Assembly (NCBI GenBank): GCA_023424865.1
Contig: JAFADM010000525.1
Location: forward strand, 1-9,624
From: Bacillota bacterium
GTDB lineage: Bacteria > Bacillota_A > Clostridia > DSM-8532
Length of the DNA stretch: 9,624 bases
Direction of reading: 5' to 3'
Below are positions 1-7,437 of the stretch, piece by piece. The notes beneath the pieces are model-generated. The model was not told the origin of the DNA, did no database searches, and saw only the letters and a list, made by a program, of their open reading frames with translations. The position numbers and the translations under genes are program-made. Within the stretch, counting starts at the first letter, position 1. Each line of letters begins with the position of its first letter.

Positions 1-138
1 CAAAAAGCGAAGATTCCGATAGCTACCTTCAGCGCCATGATGAATGGCCGTAAGACGATGTATGTTGATGAATTAAGAGCTATTTGCCGTGCCATGGATG
101 TCAGCCCTGAAACCTTCATTGAATTTAGAAATGAATAA
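1..138 (+). CDS. XRE-family helix-turn-helix regulator, 3' end only
   Basis: The window opens inside a reading frame whose last 45 residues are visible, ending at TAA 136-138. The visible part contains IPIATFSAMMNGRKTMYVDE followed by LRAICRAMDVSPETFIEF. This matches the back half of a Cro/C1-type (XRE) helix-turn-helix: the recognition helix and wing region (S-x-x-x-N-G-R-K-x-M), then the helix that leads into a short 'A-M-D-V-S-P-E-T-F' end. The protein stops almost straight after the domain, so it is probably a short single-domain DNA-binding regulator. The N-terminus and any effector domain lie outside the window. It reads in the same direction as the transporter operon 136 bases downstream, separated by a possible terminator. 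A role in controlling that operon is only a guess from position. Confidence 0.7.
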   Translation, partial: QKAKIPIATFSAMMNGRKTMYVDELRAICRAMDVSPETFIEFRNE

Positions 139-153
139 GCATTTCTACATATA

Positions 154-182
154 AAGATGGGAAAAGCACCAATGCCCATCTT
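154..182 (+). terminator. Possible intrinsic terminator after the XRE gene
   Basis: An 8-bp perfect stem, AAGATGGG (154-161) with CCCATCTT (175-182), closes a 13-nt loop. It begins 16 bases after the stop codon of the regulator. The following bases (AATTGTTG) are T-containing but not a clean U-tract, so termination may be weak. Confidence 0.45.
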
Positions 183-274
183 AATTGTTGCACATCTTAG
201 AGAGATATTCCTTTAAGTCCATTCCTTGTTGTTGTCAGTCCTTAAATTAAAAATAAATAACAGGAGGATGTATG

Positions 275-1915
275 ATGAAAAAAGGACGTATTGTGGTGGC
301 AGCTATTCTGCTGACAGCCATGCTGGGGGGATGCGGCGATTCGCCGGGTATGAGTTCCCAGACACCCACTCCCGGAAATGTTCAATCAACGGCATCACCG
401 GGGGCGCAGACGCCGGAATCCAATTTTGAAGGCTATCCCTTAAAGGCAGAGGATACCACCATTTCCTGGTGGGTAGGCGCAGGCTTCCTTCCCAACAGCG
501 CTTATGGCTCCGGCGATCAGTCCCCCTTCCACTCCGGTTTGTCTGAAATGACAGGCGTCAAAATTGAATGGCAGTTTCCCACCGCAGGAACAGACGCAAG
601 TCAGGCCTTCAACCTTATGCTGGCCTCGGATACCTTGCCCGACATTATCTATTACGGACTCATTTCCGACGCGGGAAGGTATATTGACGAAGGCATCATT
701 CGTGACCTGTCGGATAATATAGCCGACTATTCACCCGCCTATTATCAATTTCTCCAGACAGATCCCGTTTACGACAAATCCATGAAAACAGACTCAGGTC
801 AGTATTACGGCTACGGCTTTTTCCGTGAGGACGGGGGCTGGAACGATTCCTACCTTGGCCCTGTTATCCGGCAGGATTGGCTGGATGCCCTTGGACTTTC
901 GGCACCCAAAACCATTTCCGACTGGGATAAGGTTTTGAGCGCCTTCAAGGACAAGTATAACGCCAAGCTGAGCTTTGCGTGGAGCCGTTTTAAAACCACC
1001 GGCATAAGCGGTGCTTTTGGTTCTTACAGCGCCATTGATCATCGGGTATACATTGATGATAACGGAAAGCTCCAGTCGGCTCAGGCACAGCCCCAGTGGA
1101 AGACTTACATGGCCAAGCTCAATGAATGGTGGAAGGCAGGCCTCATTGATCAGGATGTTCTCACCATGACGGATACGGATGCTCAAACAAAGGCATTGAA
1201 CGGCAATATAGGAATTTCCGTCACCTCAATGGGTCAGGTTTCCAACTGGGAGAAGGACGCTGATAAAGCAGGGAACGGCGCCAAGTGGACCGGGCTTCAA
1301 TACCCCACCGGGGATGATGGTACCCTATCCATGGTCTTTGGCGGCCGCGGAATTGGCGGAGAGGTTTCAGTGGTTACCACAAGCTGCACAGAGGAAAAGC
1401 TTGAAACCGTTATGCGTGTTCTGGACTATGCCTATACCGATGAAGGCCATCTTTACTGGAACTTCGGTAAGGAAGGGGTTTCCTGGGAATATGACAGCGA
1501 AGGAAAACCTGCGTATACCGACCTTGTAACAAAGGATCCCGACGGCTTGAACAACGCCATTGACAAGTACGGCGGTTCCACCTGGAGCGGTTCCACCATA
1601 CAGGCTACCCTGCTGCTTTATTTAAAAAATACAAAAACCGCGGTTGAGGCCAATGACCTGTGGTTCTATCCCAATGAAGCGGTAACCACAAAGCATAACA
1701 TGCCCCGCGTTACCTTCACGGTAGACGAAAGCAACCGTCTTGCGGAGCTAAATGCACCTATCAATACTTATGTTTCTGAAACGGCCGTGAAATACCTTGT
1801 GGGCGAAGAATCACTGGATACCTTCGACAGCTTTGTGGCAAAGCTCTATGATATGGGGCTTCAGGAGGTTCTTGATATTAATCAGGCAGCCTATGACAGA
1901 TTCCTTGCCCGTTAA
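275..1915 (+). CDS. Sugar-type ABC importer solute-binding lipoprotein (LplA/YtcQ-like)
   Basis: This is a family 1-type extracellular solute-binding protein that would capture an oligosaccharide or similar solute outside the cell for the two permeases that follow. Two ATGs in one frame compete, at 272 and 275. The AGGAGG at 262-267 lies 4 nt from the first and 7 nt from the second, so 275 is preferred (546 aa). The N-terminus is a lipoprotein signal: MKKGR, a hydrophobic stretch, then lipobox L-G-G-C, with the lipidated Cys at residue 20. A Ser/Thr/Pro/Gly-rich tether follows up to about residue 57. The mature domain starts near ISWWVGAG and contains GVKIEWQFP and FNLMLASDTLPDII, typical of the large (500-550 aa) LplA/YtcQ binding proteins that pair with LplB/LplC permeases. 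The substrate cannot be read from the sequence; aldouronate-type and pectin-derived oligosaccharides are substrates of known relatives. No clear promoter was found in 139-274. Confidence 0.9.
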   Translation: MKKGRIVVAAILLTAMLGGCGDSPGMSSQTPTPGNVQSTASPGAQTPESNFEGYPLKAEDTTISWWVGAGFLPNSAYGSGDQSPFHSGLSEMTGVKIEWQFPTAGTDASQAFNLMLASDTLPDIIYYGLISDAGRYIDEGIIRDLSDNIADYSPAYYQFLQTDPVYDKSMKTDSGQYYGYGFFREDGGWNDSYLGPVIRQDWLDALGLSAPKTISDWDKVLSAFKDKYNAKLSFAWSRFKTTGISGAFGSYSAIDHRVYIDDNGKLQSAQAQPQWKTYMAKLNEWWKAGLIDQDVLTMTDTDAQTKALNGNIGISVTSMGQVSNWEKDADKAGNGAKWTGLQYPTGDDGTLSMVFGGRGIGGEVSVVTTSCTEEKLETVMRVLDYAYTDEGHLYWNFGKEGVSWEYDSEGKPAYTDLVTKDPDGLNNAIDKYGGSTWSGSTIQATLLLYLKNTKTAVEANDLWFYPNEAVTTKHNMPRVTFTVDESNRLAELNAPINTYVSETAVKYLVGEESLDTFDSFVAKLYDMGLQEVLDINQAAYDRFLAR

Positions 1916-1959
1916 TGGGACACCGGAAACAGAGAACCAGATGAACGCGATATGAAGAG

Positions 1960-1990
1960 AAATGCGGCGGCGGTTATAGCCGCCGCATTT
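1960..1990 (+). promoter_or_regulatory. Perfect 12-bp intra-operon RNA hairpin
   Basis: AAATGCGGCGGC (1960-1971) pairs without mismatch with GCCGCCGCATTT (1979-1990) around a 7-nt loop, GGTTATA. It sits 44 bases after the binding-protein stop and just before the ribosome binding site of the first permease. No U-tract follows (the next bases are GCAAAAAG), so it is unlikely to be an efficient terminator. In many importer operons such a hairpin protects the 3' end of the binding-protein mRNA or causes partial termination, giving more binding protein than permease. That role is inferred here. Confidence 0.75.
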
Positions 1991-2018
1991 GCAAAAAGAT
2001 CCAGCAGGAGGTATTGCC

Positions 2019-2972
2019 ATGGCTGAAAGACAGCTCCATCAGGTAGTCCGGGTAAACAAAACGGCTGCCGGAAGTGTTCTGAGTCGGGATTTTAAGTTAA
2101 ATAAATACAAATACCTGATTATATTGCCTGTCGTCATTTATTTCATCATTTTTGCCTATAAACCCATGTACGGTCTGATTATCGCTTTTATGGATTTCCG
2201 GCCGGCCCTGGGCTTTGACCGGAGTCCCTGGGTAGGCTTTAAGCATTTTGCCAATTTCTTTAACGATGTTTATTTTGGAAGGCTTATTCGAAATACCGTT
2301 TCCATCAGTGCGTTGAACATTATTTTCGGCTTTCCTGCACCCATTATTCTGGCCCTTCTTTTAAACGAAATTAAGAAAATCACATTTAAAAGAACCATTC
2401 AGACCATTACCTATATGCCTTATTTTATATCCATGGTGGTAGTGTGCTCCTTAATCAGAACTTATACCCTAAGTGAAGGCATCTTTTCCCAGCTGTCTGT
2501 CGCTCTGGGCGGGGATCCCAAGAACTATCTTATGAACACCTCGTATTTTTATCTCATTTACATACTATCGGATATCTGGCAGGGAATCGGGTGGAACTCC
2601 ATCATCTACCTTGCAGCCCTTTCGGGGATCGATCAGGAACAGTATGAAGCCGCTCGAATCGACGGAGCGGGCCGGTTCAAGCAGATGCTTCATATCACCT
2701 TGCCCGGGATTATGCCCACGGTGATTATTCTTTTAATCCTTCGTTTCGGCGGCATTCTCAATGTGGGCTTTGAAAAGGTGCTGCTGCTCTATTCGGAGGC
2801 GACCTATGAAGTGGCGGACGTCATTTCTACCTATGTTTACCGGAGAGGTATTCTTAATGCCGCCTACAGCTTCAGCACGGCGGTGGGCCTGTTCAATTCT
2901 CTTGTAAATGTGTTTTTTCTGCTGACAGCCAATGCGTTAAGCAGAAAATTTACCGATTCCAAGCTATTTTAG
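2019..2972 (+). CDS. ABC importer inner-membrane permease, LplB/YteP-like
   Basis: First transmembrane permease subunit of the importer. The ATG at 2019 is chosen because a full AGGAGG (2006-2011) sits 7 nt upstream; an in-frame TTG at 1989 lies inside the hairpin arm and has no ribosome binding site. The protein is 317 aa. After a cytoplasmic N-terminus of about 30 residues comes a hydrophobic helix (YLIILPVVIYFIIFAY) followed by KPMYGLIIAFMDFRP, a hallmark of the LplB/YteP permeases. The cytoplasmic EAA loop that docks onto the ATPase reads EAARIDGAGRFKQM (from residue 210), followed by ITLPGIMPT. About six hydrophobic segments are visible, as expected for a CUT1-type permease. The stop codon overlaps the ribosome binding site of the next permease, so the two are tightly coupled. 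Confidence 0.92.
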   Translation: MAERQLHQVVRVNKTAAGSVLSRDFKLNKYKYLIILPVVIYFIIFAYKPMYGLIIAFMDFRPALGFDRSPWVGFKHFANFFNDVYFGRLIRNTVSISALNIIFGFPAPIILALLLNEIKKITFKRTIQTITYMPYFISMVVVCSLIRTYTLSEGIFSQLSVALGGDPKNYLMNTSYFYLIYILSDIWQGIGWNSIIYLAALSGIDQEQYEAARIDGAGRFKQMLHITLPGIMPTVIILLILRFGGILNVGFEKVLLLYSEATYEVADVISTYVYRRGILNAAYSFSTAVGLFNSLVNVFFLLTANALSRKFTDSKLF

Positions 2973-2984
2973 GAGGGATATGAT

Positions 2985-3869
2985 ATGGCGCTAAATAAGA
3001 GAACTCCCGGCGAAGCCCTTTTTGACGGTATTAATATTACGATTATGATCCTGCTTGCTTTTGTGACAATTTATCCCATGTATTATGTGCTCTGTGCCTC
3101 GGTAAGCAATAATGTGGAGCTTCTGGCAAGCCCCGGTGTGCTCTGGTTTCCCAAGGGCTTCACTCTGGGGGCCTATAAGCTTGCTTTCAGCCATCCGCTG
3201 CTTTTGAGCGGTTATAAGAATATACTTATCATTCTGGTGGTTTCGCTGCCCTTGAACATTATTCTTACTTTATTTTGTGGCTATTTTCTGGCAGCCAAGA
3301 ATGTTTTCTTCAAAAAGCCCATTATGGCGCTTATTCTGTTTACCATGTTCTTTAACGGCGGTATGATACCGACCTACCTTAATATCCGGAGCCTTGGCTT
3401 ATTTGATTCTATCTGGGCTCTTATTCTTCCTGGAGCTTTGAGTGTATTTAATTCCATTATCTGTAAGACTGCTATCGAAGCCCTGCCCGACAGTCTGAGC
3501 GAATCGGCCCATATAGACGGAGCCAATGATCTGGTGGTTATTTTCAGAATTGTTTTTCCCCTTATCATGCCCACCATAGCGGTGCTTCTTCTGTATTACG
3601 GCGTAGGACACTGGAACAGCTGGTTTTCAGCCTCCATTTATATTCAGGACAATTATAAGCTGCCCATACAAAATGTCCTTCGTGCTGTACTCATCGCCAA
3701 CTCCAATATACTGAATTCGGCGGCCACGGAAAGCGATCAGATCAACCAGTTCGCGGAAACCATCAAATACTCGGCCATAGTTATTACCACCATTCCCATT
3801 CTCTGCATTTATCCCTTTCTTCAGAAGTATTTCGTTAAGGGTGTCATGATTGGTGCTGTGAAAGGATGA
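2985..3869 (+). CDS. ABC importer inner-membrane permease, LplC/YtcP-like
   Basis: Second permease subunit, 294 aa, the usual length for LplC/YtcP-type proteins. AGGAGG at 2971-2976 overlaps the stop codon of the upstream permease and lies 8 nt before the ATG. The N-terminus carries the short T-P-G-E-A-L-F-D-G segment before the first membrane helix, followed by FVTIYPMYYVLCASVSN, which is characteristic of this subfamily. The EAA loop is a variant, ESAHIDGAN (from residue 173), followed by FRIVFPLIMPT. The C-terminus ends KYFVKGVMIGAVKG, the common ending of this family. It pairs with the preceding permease to form the channel. No ATPase gene follows: the next 404 bases are the valS regulatory region. 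The importer therefore probably borrows a shared MsmX/UgpC-type ATPase encoded elsewhere, as is known for related importers in Gram-positive bacteria. Confidence 0.92.
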   Translation: MALNKRTPGEALFDGINITIMILLAFVTIYPMYYVLCASVSNNVELLASPGVLWFPKGFTLGAYKLAFSHPLLLSGYKNILIILVVSLPLNIILTLFCGYFLAAKNVFFKKPIMALILFTMFFNGGMIPTYLNIRSLGLFDSIWALILPGALSVFNSIICKTAIEALPDSLSESAHIDGANDLVVIFRIVFPLIMPTIAVLLLYYGVGHWNSWFSASIYIQDNYKLPIQNVLRAVLIANSNILNSAATESDQINQFAETIKYSAIVITTIPILCIYPFLQKYFVKGVMIGAVKG

Positions 3870-3898
3870 TTTTACCTAGAGTTGCTCCTGTCTTAGCC

Positions 3899-3927
3899 TT
3901 GACAAGAAGGTGCCCTTCTTTTAATAT
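3899..3927 (+). promoter_or_regulatory. Sigma-A-type promoter for the valS T-box transcript
   Basis: A perfect -35 box TTGACA (3899-3904) and a -10 box TAATAT (3922-3927) are separated by exactly 17 nt. The predicted transcription start is about 3933-3935, some 45 nt before the base of T-box Stem I. This is the best promoter in the window and fits a housekeeping gene. Its spacer contains an inverted repeat, listed separately. Confidence 0.8.
3904..3920 (+). terminator. Inverted repeat in the promoter spacer; possible transporter-operon terminator
   Basis: AAGAAGG (3904-3910) and CCTTCTT (3914-3920) form a 7-bp perfect stem around a TGC loop, followed by TT and then AATAT. It starts 35 bases after the last permease stop, so in RNA from the importer operon it could act as a short terminator, with the U-tract weakened by a C. 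In DNA it fills the spacer between the -35 and -10 boxes of the T-box promoter. No better terminator is seen between 3870 and the T-box. Confidence 0.4.
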
Positions 3928-3979
3928 GAAAGAGGTATTGGATTTTATTATTCATACGTTTTGAACAGCATAAGATCAA

Positions 3980-4231
3980 GTGCAGTGATAAAGAGGAGTA
4001 AGCTTCCCTTTTCCATAAGAGAGAAAACGCCGCAGGCTGAAAGCGTTTTTGGGATAAAAGAGAGCCGAAGGTCGCTTTGGAGCACGTATATGCGATGCAT
4101 CATTCAATAGGTTTAGCATATACCGGTGGAACCGTTATCTTCCGTATCAAGGGCCCTTTTTAGGGAAATTTGGTGGTACCGCGGATTAGCTTTCGTCCAA
4201 AAAACATGGACGAAAGCTTTTTTGTTTTTTT
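3980..4231 (+). ncRNA. T-box riboswitch, valine (GUC specifier)
   Basis: Class I T-box leader that senses uncharged tRNA-Val and controls transcription into the downstream genes. Stem I is closed by GTGC (3980-3983) with GCAC (4082-4085). Its apical hairpin is AAAACGC (4024-4030) with GCGTTTT (4043-4049). AGTA (3997-4000) lies opposite GAA (4067-4069), the usual S-turn of the specifier loop, and the specifier GTC follows at 4071-4073. A second stem is GTATATGC (4086-4093) with GCATATAC (4116-4123), then a small hairpin, CGGT (4124-4127) with ACCG (4131-4134). The T-box core TGGTGGTACCGCGG is at 4171-4184. The antiterminator forms from TTTGG (4169-4173) with CCAAA (4197-4201) and GCG (4181-4183) with CGT (4194-4196), leaving bulge TGGTACC, whose TGGT pairs with an ACCA tRNA end. 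It shares CGTCC with the terminator, so the two folds exclude each other. Confidence 0.95.
4188..4231 (+). terminator. T-box-controlled intrinsic terminator
   Basis: AGCTTTCGTCC (4188-4198) pairs perfectly with GGACGAAAGCT (4208-4218) around a 9-nt A-rich loop. T-runs of 6 (4218-4223) and 7 (4225-4231) follow, broken by one G. Bases 4194-4201 are also the 3' arm of the antiterminator, so uncharged tRNA-Val binding should prevent this hairpin from forming. Confidence 0.95.
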
Positions 4232-4273
4232 AGTGCCTTTTAGAGTGTTCAGGCGTGTTGAAGGAGGAGGACC

Positions 4274-4513
4274 ATGCTTCTTAAAATCATTGCGTTTCTT
4301 TTAATTGTGGCCGGTGCGGTCATAAGCTACGGGGCTAAATTTATAGTGGAAAAACGAGGCCTTGCACAAAAGGTCAAGGTTGAGGAAGCACAGGAAATGA
4401 ACAGTGAAGAGCTCGAAAAATACAGGCATGCCAAGGCCATGACACAGGTAAAATTACTTGGCCTTGCCATTATGCTGCCGGGTGTGGTTCTTGTTTTCTG
4501 GCTATTCCGCTAA
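4274..4513 (+). CDS. Small two-helix membrane protein between the T-box and valS
   Basis: A 79-residue protein of unknown function; I do not recognise a named family. AAGGAGG (4261-4267) lies 6 nt before the ATG, a strong ribosome binding site that supports a real gene. The layout is a membrane helix (about residues 2-25, LLKIIAFLLIVAGAVISYG), a charged middle part with helical, Glu/Lys-rich character (about 27-56, including EEAQEMNSEELEKYRHAKAM), then a second membrane helix (about 58-78) ending in FWLFR. Both ends would lie on the same side of the membrane. It is the first gene after the T-box terminator, with no further terminator before valS 146 bases on, so both are probably made from one valine-responsive transcript. 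Why it sits under this control is not clear. Confidence 0.8.
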   Translation: MLLKIIAFLLIVAGAVISYGAKFIVEKRGLAQKVKVEEAQEMNSEELEKYRHAKAMTQVKLLGLAIMLPGVVLVFWLFR

Positions 4514-4659
4514 ACAAAATCGTTACATGGCAGTATGCCGTAAATTCCAACGGAAAGCCACTTGTTCTTTAAATAAGACGGTGTGCCCGATTTAGCCGTC
4601 CTTTGGCGTGAAAGGCAAACGACAGTAAAACTTTAAACTTTAGAAGAAGAGGGAAAATT

Positions 4660-7308
4660 ATGAGTTCTAAGGAAATTGAAAAGACGTATAATCCCAAGGC
4701 AGTTGAGGAAAAGCATTATTCCAACTGGATGGAAAAGGGCTACTTCCATGCGGAGCCGGATCCCAAAAAGGAGCCCTTTTGCATTGTTATTCCGCCGCCC
4801 AATATTACGGGTCAGCTTCATATGGGCCATGCGCTGGACAATACCATGCAGGATATTCTTATCCGTCTTAAAAGAATGCAGGGCTATTGTGCCCTGTGGC
4901 TTCCCGGTACGGATCATGCCAGTATTGCCACGGAAGTGAAGATTGTTGAAAAATTAGCTAAAGAGGGCATCTCAAAAGAAGATTTGGGCCGCGAAGGCTT
5001 TCTCGAAAAAGCCTGGGAATGGAAAGCTCAATACGGTGGACGCATTGTGGAGCAGCTTAAAAAGCTGGGAAGCTCCTGCGATTGGGAGAGGGAGCGCTTC
5101 ACCATGGACGAGGGTTTATCCCGTGCCGTTCAGGAGGTGTTTGTCCGCCTTTATGAAAAGGGGCTTATCTACAGGGGGGAACGTATTATCAACTGGTGTC
5201 CCTGCTGCGGTACCTCCATTTCCGATGCGGAAGTGGAATACGAGGAGAAGGAAGGCCATTTCTGGCATATCCGTTATCCAGTGAAGGATTCCCAGGAGTT
5301 CATTGAAATTGCCACCACCCGCCCCGAAACCCTACTGGGTGATACGGCGGTTGCTGTTCATCCTGAGGATGAGCGCTATGCCCATCTTATCGGGAAAACC
5401 CTGATTCTGCCTTTGGTAGGCCGTGAAATCCCCGTTGTCGCCGACACCTATGTGGAAAAGGACTTTGGTACCGGTGCGGTTAAAATTACCCCCGCCCATG
5501 ATCCTAACGATTTTGAGGTGGGCCTTCGCCACAAGCTCCCCGTATTGAACGTAATGAATGGGGACGCCTCCATCAACGAAAACGGCGGAGCCTATGCCGG
5601 ACTTACCCGGGAGCAAGCCAGAAAGCGCATTGTTGCGGATCTGGAAGCCCAGGACTATTTGGTTAAGGTTAAGCCCCATACCCATAATGTAGGCGCCTGC
5701 TATCGCTGCGACACCGTCATTGAGCCCAGGGTATCCTGGCAGTGGTTCGTAAAAATGAAGCCTTTGGCAGAACCCGCCATTGAAGCCGTTCGCAATAATA
5801 CCATTCAATTTGTTCCCGAGCGCTTCTCTAAAATTTATTATAACTGGATGGAAAACATTCAGGACTGGTGCGTTTCACGTCAGCTCTGGTGGGGCCACCG
5901 TATACCGGCTTATTACTGCAGTGCCTGCGGACACATGACCGTGGAACGGACCGCACCCGAAGCCTGCCCCAAATGCGGCTCCCACTCCTTAAAGCAGGAT
6001 GAGGACGTTCTGGATACCTGGTTCAGCTCCGCCCTGTGGCCCTTCTCCACTTTAGGCTGGCCGGACAAAACCGCGGATCTGAATTATTTCTATCCCACCA
6101 GCGTCCTTGTAACCGGCTATGATATCATCTTCTTCTGGGTTGCCCGCATGATTTTCTCAGGATTGGAGCAAATGGGCAAGGAGCCCTTTAAGCATGTGCT
6201 TATCCACGGCCTTGTCCGGGATGCTCAGGGAAGGAAAATGTCCAAATCCCTTGGAAACGGTATTGATCCGTTGGATATCATTGATAAATATGGAACAGAT
6301 GCCCTTCGTTATGCCCTTACCATCGGCACCTCTCCCGGAAACGATATGCGCTTCTCGGAAGAAAAGCTGGAGGCAAGCCGCAATTTTGCCAATAAAATAT
6401 GGAATGCCTTCCGCTTTGTGATGATGAACTTTGACGAGGATTTGAGCTTTGACGGTGTAAACGAGGCCAATTATACGGCTGCCGACAAATGGATTTTAAG
6501 CCGCCTCAATACCATTGCCGGCGAGGTCAGTGAAAATCTTGAAAAGTTTGACTTAGGCATTGCCCTCCAGAAAATCTATGAATTCATCTGGGAGGAATTC
6601 TGCGACTGGTATATTGAGCTGGTTAAGCCCAGACTCTATGATAAGGAGGCACCGGGCCGCCTTGAAGCCCTCTATGTTCTTAACGAGGTGCTCAAAAACG
6701 CCATGAAGCTGTTACATCCCTTCATGCCCTTTATTACCGAGGAGATTTACAGTCACCTTATCACCGGGGATGAAAGCATTATGATTTCAAAATGGCCTGA
6801 GTTTACCTCCCGCACCCTTTATCCGGAGGAGGAAAGATGCCTGGCCTTTATTATGGATTCCGTTCGCGGCATACGCAATATCCGTGCGGAGATGAATGTC
6901 CCTGCCAACCGTAAGGCCAAAGCGGTTTTTGTTACCGCGGATTCTGTACTGGCCGGTGCGGCTCAGCGTGAGGCAGCTACCTTCGGAAGGCTTGCCGCAC
7001 TGTCGGAAATACTGGTTCAGGCAGACAAAACCGGTATTTCACAGGATGCTGTAGCCCTGGTTGTTAATGGCGCGGAGATCTACCTTCCCCTCGAGGATTT
7101 AATTGACATGGAGAAGGAGAGGGAACGCCTCAAAAAGGAGAAAGCCAATCTGGAAGCCGAGCTGGACAGAGTTAACAAGAAGCTTGGCAACGAGGGCTTT
7201 GTGGCAAAGGCACCTCCTGCCGTTCTTGATGCCGAAAGGGAAAAGCTTAAGAAGTACAGCGAAATGTACGAAAAGGTTAATGAAAGGCTTCTTGTTCTGG
7301 AAAAATAG
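4660..7308 (+). CDS. valS: Valine--tRNA ligase (ValRS)
   Basis: Cytoplasmic class I aminoacyl-tRNA synthetase that charges tRNA-Val with valine using ATP. At 882 aa it has the normal bacterial length. The HIGH motif appears as HMGH (residues 54-57) inside [13 protein letters not shown], and KMSKS is exact (526-530). The CP1 editing domain, which hydrolyses mischarged Thr-tRNA, shows [13 protein letters not shown] (from 219) and [12 protein letters not shown], with Asp281. Metal-binding cysteines are seen at 180/182/183 with 347/350, and as a CxxC...CxxC zinc ribbon at 420/423/436/439. WWGHRIP (410-416) belongs to the catalytic domain. The anticodon-binding helical domain follows KMSKS, and the last 70 or so residues form the tRNA-binding coiled-coil arm typical of ValRS. 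AAGAGGG (4647-4653) lies 6 nt before the ATG. The gene reads from the valine T-box upstream, which independently supports the identity. No key residue is missing. Confidence 0.99.
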   Translation: MSSKEIEKTYNPKAVEEKHYSNWMEKGYFHAEPDPKKEPFCIVIPPPNITGQLHMGHALDNTMQDILIRLKRMQGYCALWLPGTDHASIATEVKIVEKLAKEGISKEDLGREGFLEKAWEWKAQYGGRIVEQLKKLGSSCDWERERFTMDEGLSRAVQEVFVRLYEKGLIYRGERIINWCPCCGTSISDAEVEYEEKEGHFWHIRYPVKDSQEFIEIATTRPETLLGDTAVAVHPEDERYAHLIGKTLILPLVGREIPVVADTYVEKDFGTGAVKITPAHDPNDFEVGLRHKLPVLNVMNGDASINENGGAYAGLTREQARKRIVADLEAQDYLVKVKPHTHNVGACYRCDTVIEPRVSWQWFVKMKPLAEPAIEAVRNNTIQFVPERFSKIYYNWMENIQDWCVSRQLWWGHRIPAYYCSACGHMTVERTAPEACPKCGSHSLKQDEDVLDTWFSSALWPFSTLGWPDKTADLNYFYPTSVLVTGYDIIFFWVARMIFSGLEQMGKEPFKHVLIHGLVRDAQGRKMSKSLGNGIDPLDIIDKYGTDALRYALTIGTSPGNDMRFSEEKLEASRNFANKIWNAFRFVMMNFDEDLSFDGVNEANYTAADKWILSRLNTIAGEVSENLEKFDLGIALQKIYEFIWEEFCDWYIELVKPRLYDKEAPGRLEALYVLNEVLKNAMKLLHPFMPFITEEIYSHLITGDESIMISKWPEFTSRTLYPEEERCLAFIMDSVRGIRNIRAEMNVPANRKAKAVFVTADSVLAGAAQREAATFGRLAALSEILVQADKTGISQDAVALVVNGAEIYLPLEDLIDMEKERERLKKEKANLEAELDRVNKKLGNEGFVAKAPPAVLDAEREKLKKYSEMYEKVNERLLVLEK

Positions 7309-7352
7309 GGGACATAGGAAACCTGACCGACTTATCGGAGATCAAGCAATCG

Positions 7353-7358
7353 TATAAT
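7353..7358 (+). promoter_or_regulatory. Probable -10 box of a glpP promoter
   Basis: A perfect TATAAT lies 44 bases after the valS stop. The -35 is poor: the best match at a suitable distance is CTTATC (7331-7336, 16-nt spacer). A start near 7365 would place the transcript's 5' end right at the first leader hairpin, which supports the call. The weak -35 suggests low expression or need for an activator. Confidence 0.5.
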
Positions 7359-7367
7359 AATGGGAAA

Positions 7368-7437
7368 GGGGGAGTAATATGCCTTTGAACATGCTTTGTC
7401 CGTCAATTCGGACAACGGGGTATCACTCCCTCTTTTT
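7368..7437 (+). terminator. Glp leader hairpin 1, long compound stem with U5
   Basis: The outer stem pairs 7368-7379 (GGGGGAGTAATA) with 7421-7432 (TATCACTCCCTC): ten Watson-Crick pairs, one G-T pair and one A-C mismatch. An inner 7-bp hairpin, TTGTCCG (7396-7402) with CGGACAA (7409-7415), is perfect and closes a TCAATT loop. T5 follows at 7433-7437. This fits an intrinsic terminator and could end both valS read-through and glpP-initiated transcripts. Confidence 0.65.

Noticed and set aside
232..259. Promoter TTGTCA with TAAATA for the binding-protein operon
   Set aside because: The spacing is 16 nt and the -10 is poor, and the transcript would start inside the ribosome binding site at 262-267.
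794..1186. 130-codon open frame on the minus strand inside the binding-protein gene
   Set aside because: It is opposite a well-supported gene, has no ribosome binding site, and its product resembles no known protein.
1989..2018. In-frame TTG start extending the first permease by 10 residues
   Set aside because: It lies within the hairpin arm, has no ribosome binding site, and the AGGAGG at 2006-2011 is ideally placed for the ATG at 2019.
4037..4051. CTGAAAGCGTTTTTG resembles a CcpA catabolite (cre) site
   Set aside because: It is the apical hairpin of T-box Stem I, where this sequence is explained by pairing, and it fails the end positions of the cre consensus.
4514..4659. A second T-box directly upstream of valS
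   Set aside because: No TGGTGGTACC-like core and no terminator with a U-tract is present here.
5332..5808. 158-codon open frame on the minus strand inside valS
   Set aside because: It is antisense to the conserved editing domain of ValRS and has no independent support.
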